Program-made: the position numbers and the translations under genes
Part shown: piece after piece, positions 1-5,488 of the stretch
How the letters are laid out: every line of letters starts with the position of its first letter
Position numbering within the stretch: the first letter of the stretch is position 1
Notes under the pieces: generated by a model
Seen by the model: only the letters and a program-made list of their open reading frames with translations
The model's database searches: none
What the model was told of the DNA's origin: nothing
Source: an uncultured Clostridia bacterium
GTDB taxonomy: Bacteria > Bacillota > Clostridia > Oscillospirales > Acutalibacteraceae
DNA: 8,055 nucleotides
Direction: 5' to 3'
NCBI GenBank assembly: GCA_946409885.1
Contig: CAMJYF010000058.1
Coordinates: 1 to 8,055, forward strand

Positions 1-20
1 GTAAACGTCCTGATGAAAGA

Positions 21-56
21 AACCCGCAGGCAGCAAACAAAGCCTGTGGGTTTTTT
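21..56 (+). terminator. Rho-independent terminator of an upstream gene
   Basis: An 11-bp stem (21-31 AACCCGCAGGC with 42-52 GCCTGTGGGTT, one G-U pair) encloses a 10-nt loop and runs directly into six Ts (51-56). This is a standard intrinsic terminator for transcription on the plus strand. The gene it serves would lie to the left of the window, and no coding sequence for it is visible here. Confidence 0.85.
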
Positions 57-83
57 ATGATATGATGCTGTTGCTCCAGCCGT

Positions 84-145
84 TATTACTTCGGCAATTA
101 AATAATTTGAATTATAAATGATACCTTCTTATTGCCGAAGTAATA
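84..145. repeat. 15-bp perfect inverted repeat with AT-rich spacer
   Basis: The arm 84-98 (TATTACTTCGGCAAT) is the exact reverse complement of 131-145 (ATTGCCGAAGTAATA). The 32-bp spacer is very AT-rich. There is no T-run directly after either arm, so it is not a normal terminator. It could be a small palindromic repeat element, a relic with terminal inverted repeats, or an operator pair. The sequence alone does not decide. Confidence 0.6.
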
Positions 146-154
146 TTTCGCCAT

Positions 155-179
155 GTTTTTGCCGTAAAACGGCAAAAAC
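155..179. repeat. Perfect 11-bp hairpin
   Basis: GTTTTTGCCGT (155-165) and ACGGCAAAAAC (169-179) are perfect complements around the loop AAA. On both strands the Ts come before the GC core and the As after it, which is the wrong order for an intrinsic terminator. It ends 5 bp before a TATAAT box at 185-190, so it could be an operator next to a plus-strand promoter (inference). Confidence 0.5.
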
Positions 180-207
180 GGCGTTATAATCGTATTATTA
201 ATGCGGC

Positions 208-303
208 AAGATAACGGTCTTAATGCACCTTGCGCCGAATCGTATGCCGGATGCTTCCGAACAGGTTGCGATATCGGTATCCGCAAGTCCGTTATTTTTT
301 TTT
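208..303 (+). other. Possible structured plus-strand small transcript ending in T9
   Basis: A consensus -10 box (TATAAT, 185-190) lies about 20 bp upstream, but no good -35 is seen at 17 bp. Nested complementary arms follow: 208-217 with 289-298 (10 bp including one G-U), then CTTGCG 229-234 with CGCAAG 282-287, and a small GATA-TCGG-TATC hairpin at 270-281. Nine Ts (295-303) sit at the end of the outer stem, as in an intrinsic terminator. It may be a small RNA gene or chance folding in intergenic DNA. No known RNA family is recognised. Confidence 0.25.
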
Positions 304-331
304 CCTCCTGTTTTCCCTTTTCGGGATGAAT

Positions 332-358
332 AAAAAAAAGAAGACTGCAAAATCTTCT
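332..358 (-). terminator. Rho-independent terminator of the small RNA
   Basis: Read on the minus strand, AGAAGA (358-353) pairs with TCTTCT (344-339) across an 8-nt loop. The stem runs into eight Ts (339-332). It ends the small RNA gene at 333-526. No other terminator is apparent after the stop codon of the nitroreductase gene at 624, so it may also stop transcripts from the operon to its right (inference). Its 5' arm can pair instead with the RNA's 5' end. Confidence 0.75.
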
Positions 359-526
359 GTCGGACCGATTGACGAAGGAGGACGGATCGTCTCTCCTCCC
401 GGTTGGCAGAACGGCTTGCACTCTTCTCACCAAAGACGTGTGAAACCCGAACATACGGCAGGATCCCTGACTTATGAACGCAGGATAAACGCCCCGCGGA
501 TACAGATCGCAGACAAAAGAAACTTC
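333..526 (-). ncRNA. Structured small RNA, candidate 6S RNA
   Basis: A minus-strand transcript of about 194 nt is bounded by a near-consensus promoter and an intrinsic terminator. The 5' and 3' ends pair: AGAAG (527-523) with CTTCT (343-339), then TCTTTTGTC (520-512) with GACAGAAGA (361-353), and CGAT (509-506) with ATCG (369-366). Internal hairpins are visible: GCGGGG with TCCTGC (498-481 region), CAGG-GAT-CCTG (469-459), a long apical hairpin at about 448-411 (GGTTT and CAC paired with GTG and AAGCC, with an inner TCTT/AAGA), and GGAGGA with TCCTCC (399-377). A closed rod of about 190 nt with its own promoter and terminator is typical of 6S RNA, which binds the housekeeping RNA polymerase. 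The family call rests on size and fold, not on a recognised consensus. An unrecognised small RNA, or a leader whose gene has been lost, are the alternatives. No protein gene follows it in the window. Confidence 0.6.
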
Positions 527-532
527 TGTTCC

Positions 533-561
533 ATTATAATACGGCGTTCCGCATTGGTCAA
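533..561 (-). promoter_or_regulatory. Sigma-70/A promoter of the small RNA
   Basis: On the minus strand, TTGACC (561-556) is followed by exactly 17 bp and TATAAT (538-533). This is five of six consensus bases at -35 and six of six at -10. The start would be about 526-527, which is also where the paired 5' end of the RNA begins. The promoter lies about 60 bp beyond the nitroreductase stop codon, so the RNA has its own transcription start. Confidence 0.8.
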
Positions 562-581
562 GTTTTACAGGGTATCGGTTC

Positions 582-606
582 GCGTTATTTTGCGTTATTT
601 TGCGTT
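582..606. repeat. 2.5 tandem copies of a 10-bp A-tract repeat
   Basis: GCGTTATTTT occurs at 582-591 and 592-601, followed by GCGTT. On the minus strand this puts runs of four As one helical turn apart, about 62-75 bp upstream of the small-RNA start. A further A-tract (566-563) lies just upstream of the -35 box. Phased A-tracts bend DNA and can act like an UP element. That role is inferred. Confidence 0.5.
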
Positions 607-623
607 CCGGAATCCGCGCGGCC

Positions 624-1400
624 TTATTTTCGCGGCAGCACGTTCACCCTCGGCGGACGGCGGGGCGGGATCCGCTGGTACGCCACGTCGGGGTAGCCGA
701 TGATCATGCAGGTGACCGCTTTATGTCCCTTCGGGAGCCGCAGCGCCGCCCGGATCTTCGGGTCCAGCCTCGCGCAGCCGCAGAAGAACCCGCTGTACAG
801 CACGCCAAGGCCAAGGCTGCCGGCGGTAAGCTCCATGTACGCGCTGGCCAGCGCGGCGTTCACGCTGTCATGCCCGGATACCACGATGACGAGGGGCGCG
901 CCCTTAAAGAAAAAGCTGTCGTTGATATCCGCGTTGCGCAGCAGGCTGACGAAGGGCCTGCCCGCGGCGACCGCCGTGCGGAACAGCCTGACGCACCGCC
1001 GCTCAATTTCATCCTGCCTGTCCCCCAGAACGGTAAAGGCCACGTTCTGCGAGTTGGCGCCCGTGGGCGCGTATCTGCCCGCCTCCAGAATTTTGCCGAT
1101 CTTTTCCCGCTCCACGGGAACGTCTTTGAACTGTCTGACGCTGCGGCGGCTTTTGATGGCCCGCAGCAGGGTATCGCTGTCAACGGCGGTCATCGGCGTG
1201 ATGGCGTCGCAGCCGGTTTTGTCGTAGCCGGGCATGTCGACCGCCCCGGTGGGGCAGATGGCAAAGCAGTGCCCGCACCCGATGCAGCCCTCCCGCGGCG
1301 TTGCCTTCCCGTCGGACAGGTACAGCGCGGAGGCGACGCAGTCCTTCACGCATTTTCCGCACCCGATACACCTGGAAGCGTCTATCGCGATCTGTTTCAT
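624..1400 (-). CDS. Ferredoxin-nitroreductase fusion protein
   Basis: A 258-residue protein with two parts. Residues 1-55 are a bacterial 2x[4Fe-4S] ferredoxin domain: cysteines 11, 14, 17, 21 (CIGCGKC...C) and 39, 42, 45, 49 (CIGCGHC...CP). Residues about 78-240 are a nitroreductase-family flavin domain, starting with the FMN-contacting RRSVRQF segment (85-91) and APTGANSQN (111-119), with a later GSLGLG motif (194-199). Proteins of this class are cytoplasmic FMN oxidoreductases that can take electrons through the attached iron-sulfur clusters. The natural substrate is unknown. The ATG overlaps the stop codon of the ABC ATPase gene by 4 nt (ATGA), so it is probably translated with the transporter and may act on its cargo (inference). 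It is the last gene of the cluster. The product class is clear and the substrate is not. Confidence 0.93.
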   Translation of the reverse strand: MKQIAIDASRCIGCGKCVKDCVASALYLSDGKATPREGCIGCGHCFAICPTGAVDMPGYDKTGCDAITPMTAVDSDTLLRAIKSRRSVRQFKDVPVEREKIGKILEAGRYAPTGANSQNVAFTVLGDRQDEIERRCVRLFRTAVAAGRPFVSLLRNADINDSFFFKGAPLVIVVSGHDSVNAALASAYMELTAGSLGLGVLYSGFFCGCARLDPKIRAALRLPKGHKAVTCMIIGYPDVAYQRIPPRRPPRVNVLPRK

Positions 1401-2482
1401 TTCAACCTCACCTCAACGTGGTTCTGTTTTTGGGATGCAACGTACGTGTAATTGATTGTTTCAGCGGTGCCGGTGAGTACCGTCAGGGACAGCTCGTTGT
1501 TGGTGTCATGCGGATCGAACCTGTCGCCGGGGTAGTCAGCGAATACCGATGCCGTCTGCGCGTCCGGCGCGTATTCCACCGTCACGCGGATATCCGGTTC
1601 GGACAATTCCGCCAGCAGGATCTGCTGTACCAGCTCCTCGATCACAAGGCGGATGCGGTATTTCTCTTTGGGCGGAATGTCGTTTTGCAGGCAGTAGAGG
1701 TCGATTTGCGTGCCCGCGCCGATAAAATCGAAATCCCGGCTGTCGATCAACAGTTCCAGCACCTTCAGCTGGCGGATGAAGCGCCTTGTCCGCTCCTTTT
1801 GCGGGGCGTCGAAGACCTGCTCCGGCGCGCCGTCCTCGTAAATGCCGCCTTCGTCCATATAGAACACCCGGTTGCTGATGGCGCGGGCGAAGCTCATCTC
1901 ATGGGTCACGATCAGCATGGTCTTGCCGCTTTTAGCCAGGTCCCGGATGACCGCCTGCACCTCGCCCACCATGGTGGGGTCCAGGGCGCTGGTGGGCTCG
2001 TCCAGCAAAATCACGTCCGGGTCCATGGCCAGGGTCCTGGCGATGGCCACCCGCTGCTTCTGCCTGCCGGATAGCTGCTCCGGGTATTGCAGCTCCCGCC
2101 CGGCGAGCCCTACGCGCCGCAGCAGGGCGACGCCCGTTTCGTACGCCTCCTGTTTTGATTTTTTCAGGATATCCATCGGGGCCAGCATCAGGTTTTCAAT
2201 GACGGTCAGGTGGCCGAACAGATTGAAGGACTGGAACACCATGCCCATCTTCCGCCGCGCTTTCGTCAGGTCGTATTTCGGGGCGGTGATCTCCTCGCCG
2301 TCCAGCAGGATCTGTCCGCCGGTGGGTCTTTCCAGCATATTGATGCAGCGCAGCAGCGTGGATTTGCCCGTGCCGGAGGGGCCGATCACGGAGATCACGT
2401 CGCCGTCGCGGATCACCGCGTTCACGTCCTTCAGCGGAGTGGCGTTCTCATATTTCTTTTCCAGGTGTCTCAGCTCGATCAT
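1397..2482 (-). CDS. Polar amino acid-type ABC transporter ATPase with C-terminal GHKL-like domain
   Basis: A 361-residue protein. Residues 1-240 are a complete ABC ATPase of the GlnQ/HisP type: Walker A GPSGTGKS (34-41), Q-loop Gln84, signature LSGRQ (137-141, with Arg in place of the usual second Gly), Walker B VILLDE (157-162), D-loop SALD (165-168) and His194. It would energise the permease encoded just upstream, on the cytoplasmic side. GlnQ-like proteins normally end near residue 245. Here about 120 further residues (241-361) resemble the RsbW/SpoIIAB-like histidine-kinase ATPase fold: a helix with VIEELVQQ (280-287), a strand region, then YPGDRFDP (317-324) and a C-terminal VEVRLK strand. 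The usual N-box Asn appears to be replaced by Gln and the G1 box is irregular, so ATP binding by this domain is doubtful. The start codon overlaps the permease stop by 4 nt (ATGA). The ABC part is certain and the C-terminal assignment is by pattern only. Confidence 0.93.
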   Translation of the reverse strand: MIELRHLEKKYENATPLKDVNAVIRDGDVISVIGPSGTGKSTLLRCINMLERPTGGQILLDGEEITAPKYDLTKARRKMGMVFQSFNLFGHLTVIENLMLAPMDILKKSKQEAYETGVALLRRVGLAGRELQYPEQLSGRQKQRVAIARTLAMDPDVILLDEPTSALDPTMVGEVQAVIRDLAKSGKTMLIVTHEMSFARAISNRVFYMDEGGIYEDGAPEQVFDAPQKERTRRFIRQLKVLELLIDSRDFDFIGAGTQIDLYCLQNDIPPKEKYRIRLVIEELVQQILLAELSEPDIRVTVEYAPDAQTASVFADYPGDRFDPHDTNNELSLTVLTGTAETINYTYVASQKQNHVEVRLK

Positions 2483-5025
2483 TGGTCCTTCACCCCTTTC
2501 AGGATCACGCTTTTCGGTCGGCGGCGCGGATCGATCCGTACCGCGATTTTGTTGACGGCCAGCGTCAGAATCGCCGCCAGCACGAAATAGATGACGGCCA
2601 CGGCGATCAGCGGGAAGAATGCCTCATAGGTGCGGCTTCTGACAATGTCGCCGATCTTGGTCAGGTCCTGCACCGCCACGTAGCCCACCACGGCCGTGGC
2701 CTTGATCAGGGCCGTGATCTCGCCTTTGTACGCGGGCAGAAAATGCGGCAGCGCCTGGGGCAGCACGATGCGGAAAAATGCCCTGCGGTCCGTATAGCCC
2801 AGCGCGTAGGCCGCCTCCTTCTGGCCGCCGTCCACGGCTCCTACGCCCGCTTTCAGCATACTGCAGACCGCCGCGCCGAAGATGAGCGTAAAGCCGATGA
2901 CCGATACAACGGTACCGGAGACGGCCACCTGTCCGAAGATGATATAAAACAGGATCATCAGCAGCACCACCACCGGCATGCCCTGGATCAGCCACACGCA
3001 AAACCGCGTGACGGTATTGGCGACGGGGTTGCCGTTGCGGCAGAGCATGAACACGCAAAAGCCCAGCGCCGTGCCGAACAGGACCGACAAAACCGTGATC
3101 AGCAGGGTAGTGCCGACGCCCGAAAGGAACAGCTTCCAGCGGTTTTCCCGGATAAACGTCCTCTCAAAGCTGTCCGCCACCGAGGCGAAAAAGCTTCCGC
3201 TTTTTGCCGTGTTGGCCGGCGTCTGAACCGAGCGCACCATCAGCACGAAGGCGGCGGGCCAATACTCGATGAAATCCACCGCCTGACGGCGCTCCTCCGT
3301 GACGATAACGGAACCCGCGCCCATAAGCGCCTTGCCCGACTGCACGTAGGGGAGGATGGCGGAAAACTCCATGCCCACAAATTCCACGTGTACGTCAAGC
3401 TCCCGCGCCATCAGCAGGATCATCTCCAGGTCAAAGCCCTTCAGTTCACCGCCCTCGCCCGCGTAGCTCATGGGCTCCAGCGTGTCGCAGACCGCGGCCT
3501 GCACCGTGCCGTTGGCCCCCGGCCAGTCCTGTTCCGGCAGCGCCTTGGCGCTCTCGTCGGAACCGGTCCACTTTTCCCACGCCGCCTGCTTCGTCTCCTC
3601 CGGGATGGCGTCGCAAGCCTTCTGCCACGCCTCCCGCTCTGCGCTGCCCTTTGCGAAGGCGATGCCGAACACGCCGTCCTGCAGCGTCTGCGGGAACAGC
3701 GCGATCCCGTCGTCCCGGTTGACCGCCAGCGCGGCGATGGCGTTGTTGATCAGCACCGCGTCCGTTTTACCCGATTTTAACGCCAGCACCATATCCGGGT
3801 TGTTGGTGTAGTAGGAGAAATCCCCCACGTCAGGCGCCTTGCTTTTCACCAGCTCCTCAAAGGGCGCGCCGTTCAGCATGGAAACGGTTTTGCCACTCAG
3901 CTCCGCGAAGGAGCGGTATTCGGGAACGCTGCCCTCCGGCGGCGCAATGTCGGAGGATTTGACCGCCAGCACGATGCCCCCGTGGGCGGTGGGGCTGGAA
4001 AACAGCACCTGCTCCTCCCGTTCCGGCGTCACGTTCATATCGGTGGAAAAGTCATATTTCCCGGCCTGCACCGCCGGGATGCGCCCCGCGAAATCCATGT
4101 CGCCCAGTTCCAGCCGGTAGCCCCTCTCCCGGCAGAACCGGACAACCAGGTCGATATCGTACCCCACGTTTTTGCCGTCCTTGATGTAGGACCAGGGCAT
4201 GTCCGTGGAGGTGGTCACCACCCGGACCGTGCCGTTTTCGCCGGTCAGACCGGTCATATCCACCGTCTTTTTCGCCTCGTCGTTGCCCAGCCAGATCTGC
4301 GCCAGCTCCTCCATGGTGCCGTCTTTCCAGCTTTTGGCAAGGAAATCGTCCAGCTCTTTGCACAGGGCGGCGCTTTCAGGGTCGTCCTTCCGGAAGGCGA
4401 AGGCGTAGTTGTTCTCCGTCAGGTTCTCATGGATATAGTCGATCTCCGGCGCCTCGGCGTGGAGGGAGATCATTCCCGGCTCGTCGCCCAGAAAGCCGTC
4501 GATCTTTCCGGTCAGCAGCGCGGAGACGCAGTCCGGGTAACTGTCAAAGTAGAGGTACTCGCTGTCCGGGAAAAACTGCTTCGCCGCGTCCTCCATCAAC
4601 GGACCCACAAGGACGCCGATCTTCTTTCCGTTATAATCCGCGGGATGCACTTCTGCCGGCGCCTGTGCCCCGGTATCCCGCACCATCGCCGTGATCTCCA
4701 CGTTGAACAGTTCGTCCGAGAAGAGGATCACCTTTTCGTCTTCCGCCGTTTTGAAGAGGTTGGACATGATACAGTCGATATCCCCCGAAGAGGCGGCGGA
4801 GATGATGCCGCTGAAATCGTAGATCTTAAACTCCACGTCCGCCCCCAGCCACGCGCCGAAGCGGTAGGCCAGCTCGATATCGTAGCCGGTCAGCTCGGTG
4901 CCCGCGTAGTAGGAGTAGGGCATGACCGTTCCCACAGTGCCCACGCGCAGGTGATACTGCGGATGCTCCGCGGCGGGGATGTCCGGCATGGCGCCGTCCA
5001 CCTCCACCACCCAGCGCCGGAACAT
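2479..5025 (-). CDS. Multi-SBP amino acid ABC transporter permease (downstream part of an interrupted gene)
   Basis: An open frame of 848 residues from the first ATG after an in-frame TAG. Residues 1-12 are the tail of a binding domain begun in the upstream fragment. Then come a full family-3 solute-binding domain (about 24-250), a second full one (about 265-488), a third represented only by its N-terminal half (about 505-600), and a HisM/GlnP-type permease (about 620-830). The permease has about five hydrophobic segments (633-662, 674-698, 700-724, 768-783, 802-826) and an EAA loop with EAAYALGYT (737-745). The binding-domain Arg in the T-x-E-R motif is present in the second (Arg336) and third (Arg579) domains. 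It is missing in the first, where KTAEDEK (92-98) stands. The likely role is uptake of amino acids or related polar solutes, with binding domains outside the membrane. No ATG, GTG or TTG lies between the TAG and 5025, and the site before 5025 has only a weak Shine-Dalgarno match. It reads as the 3' portion of one longer gene and may be expressed only by readthrough or reinitiation. Confidence 0.85.
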   Translation of the reverse strand: MFRRWVVEVDGAMPDIPAAEHPQYHLRVGTVGTVMPYSYYAGTELTGYDIELAYRFGAWLGADVEFKIYDFSGIISAASSGDIDCIMSNLFKTAEDEKVILFSDELFNVEITAMVRDTGAQAPAEVHPADYNGKKIGVLVGPLMEDAAKQFFPDSEYLYFDSYPDCVSALLTGKIDGFLGDEPGMISLHAEAPEIDYIHENLTENNYAFAFRKDDPESAALCKELDDFLAKSWKDGTMEELAQIWLGNDEAKKTVDMTGLTGENGTVRVVTTSTDMPWSYIKDGKNVGYDIDLVVRFCRERGYRLELGDMDFAGRIPAVQAGKYDFSTDMNVTPEREEQVLFSSPTAHGGIVLAVKSSDIAPPEGSVPEYRSFAELSGKTVSMLNGAPFEELVKSKAPDVGDFSYYTNNPDMVLALKSGKTDAVLINNAIAALAVNRDDGIALFPQTLQDGVFGIAFAKGSAEREAWQKACDAIPEETKQAAWEKWTGSDESAKALPEQDWPGANGTVQAAVCDTLEPMSYAGEGGELKGFDLEMILLMARELDVHVEFVGMEFSAILPYVQSGKALMGAGSVIVTEERRQAVDFIEYWPAAFVLMVRSVQTPANTAKSGSFFASVADSFERTFIRENRWKLFLSGVGTTLLITVLSVLFGTALGFCVFMLCRNGNPVANTVTRFCVWLIQGMPVVVLLMILFYIIFGQVAVSGTVVSVIGFTLIFGAAVCSMLKAGVGAVDGGQKEAAYALGYTDRRAFFRIVLPQALPHFLPAYKGEITALIKATAVVGYVAVQDLTKIGDIVRSRTYEAFFPLIAVAVIYFVLAAILTLAVNKIAVRIDPRRRPKSVILKGVKDQ

Positions 5026-5076
5026 ATCGTCCAGCGTCCCGTCGGCCTTCTTCTCCGCGATAAATTCATTGAGTTT

Positions 5077-5079
5077 CTA
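5077..5079 (-). other. In-frame TAG interrupting the transporter gene
   Basis: The upstream fragment ends ...PDLQ-TAG. The same frame continues at once with 17 sense codons (KLNEFIAEKKADGTLDD) and then the ATG at 5025. The continuation matches the end of a solute-binding domain: compare KLNEFIAEKKADGTLDDMF with ELDDFLAKSWKDGTMEEL in the next domain of the same protein. Aligned to that domain, the TAG takes the place of a Lys. One base change from AAG, CAG or GAG would create it. It may be a nonsense mutation, an assembly or sequencing error, a readthrough codon or a recoded amber codon. Confidence 0.9.
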
Positions 5080-5478
5080 TTGCAGATCCGGAATTTCCGT
5101 TTTGGGCGAAATGCCCACGGCGACGGGGTTCACGCTGTAATTCTCCTCCAGCAGCCGCACGCCCGCCGTCCCGTTTTCCATGGCCAGCTCCATCTCGCGC
5201 CGGGCGTAAACGTAAGCGTCGATCCGCCCGTTGGCCACGTCCTTGTAGCCCAGCGGATTGTCGTTGTACGCGATGATCTCGGCGTTGGGGTAATCCTTTT
5301 TCAGTGTGTCGAATTCGATCAGGTCGAACATCACGCCGATCTTTGTTCCCGGTTTGTCCAGCTGCGCAAAGGAGGTGATCGCCTCGCTGTTCTTCCCGGC
5401 GCACCCGGTAAAGAGGGCGGTCAGCGCCGCCAGCAGCAGGAACGCGGCCGCCGTTTTGATTGTCATTTTACGATTCAT
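5077..5478 (-). CDS. Lipoprotein, half of a solute-binding domain (upstream part of the interrupted transporter gene)
   Basis: A 133-residue product from the ATG at 5478. That start was chosen over ATGs at 5502 and 5499 because AAGGAA (5490-5485) sits 6 nt before it and the signal peptide then has a normal length. A basic N-terminus (MNRK), a hydrophobic core and LFTGC give a type II lipoprotein signal with Cys26 as the lipid anchor. Residues 37-133 match only the second half of a family-3 solute-binding domain: KIGV strand (46-49), GYKDVANGRIDAYV (77-90), ending as the C-terminal helix region begins. No first half comes before it. Its missing half matches the lone N-terminal half just ahead of the permease domain in the downstream fragment. 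The frame is continuous with that gene apart from the TAG. It starts 10 nt after recQ ends, and its Shine-Dalgarno overlaps the recQ stop. Alone it is unlikely to bind ligand. Confidence 0.82.
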   Translation of the reverse strand: MNRKMTIKTAAAFLLLAALTALFTGCAGKNSEAITSFAQLDKPGTKIGVMFDLIEFDTLKKDYPNAEIIAYNDNPLGYKDVANGRIDAYVYARREMELAMENGTAGVRLLEENYSVNPVAVGISPKTEIPDLQ

Positions 5479-5488
5479 AGGCAGTTCC

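Noticed and set aside
98..454. Minus-strand open frame of 118 codons in the left region
   Set aside because: It runs across the small RNA gene and its terminator, has no domain or plausible ribosome-binding site, and its composition is not protein-like.
333..526. Riboswitch, T-box, RNase P or tmRNA instead of 6S
   Set aside because: No T-box GGGTGG-ACCGCG, cobalamin, TPP or SAM core was seen. RNase P and tmRNA are much longer, and no regulated gene follows.
533..540. Plus-strand promoter at the same ATTATAAT
   Set aside because: The box is palindromic, but no -35 is found at 17 bp on the plus strand, whereas the minus strand has a near-perfect one.
230..703. Plus-strand open frame of 157 codons
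   Set aside because: It is antisense to the candidate 6S RNA and to the end of the nitroreductase gene. The peptide is Arg-rich and unlike any family, as expected for a misread RNA gene.
2482..3780. Long plus-strand open frame of 432 codons opposite the transporter gene
   Set aside because: His-, Arg- and Gln-rich translation with no domains. It is a shadow of the permease gene caused by high GC.
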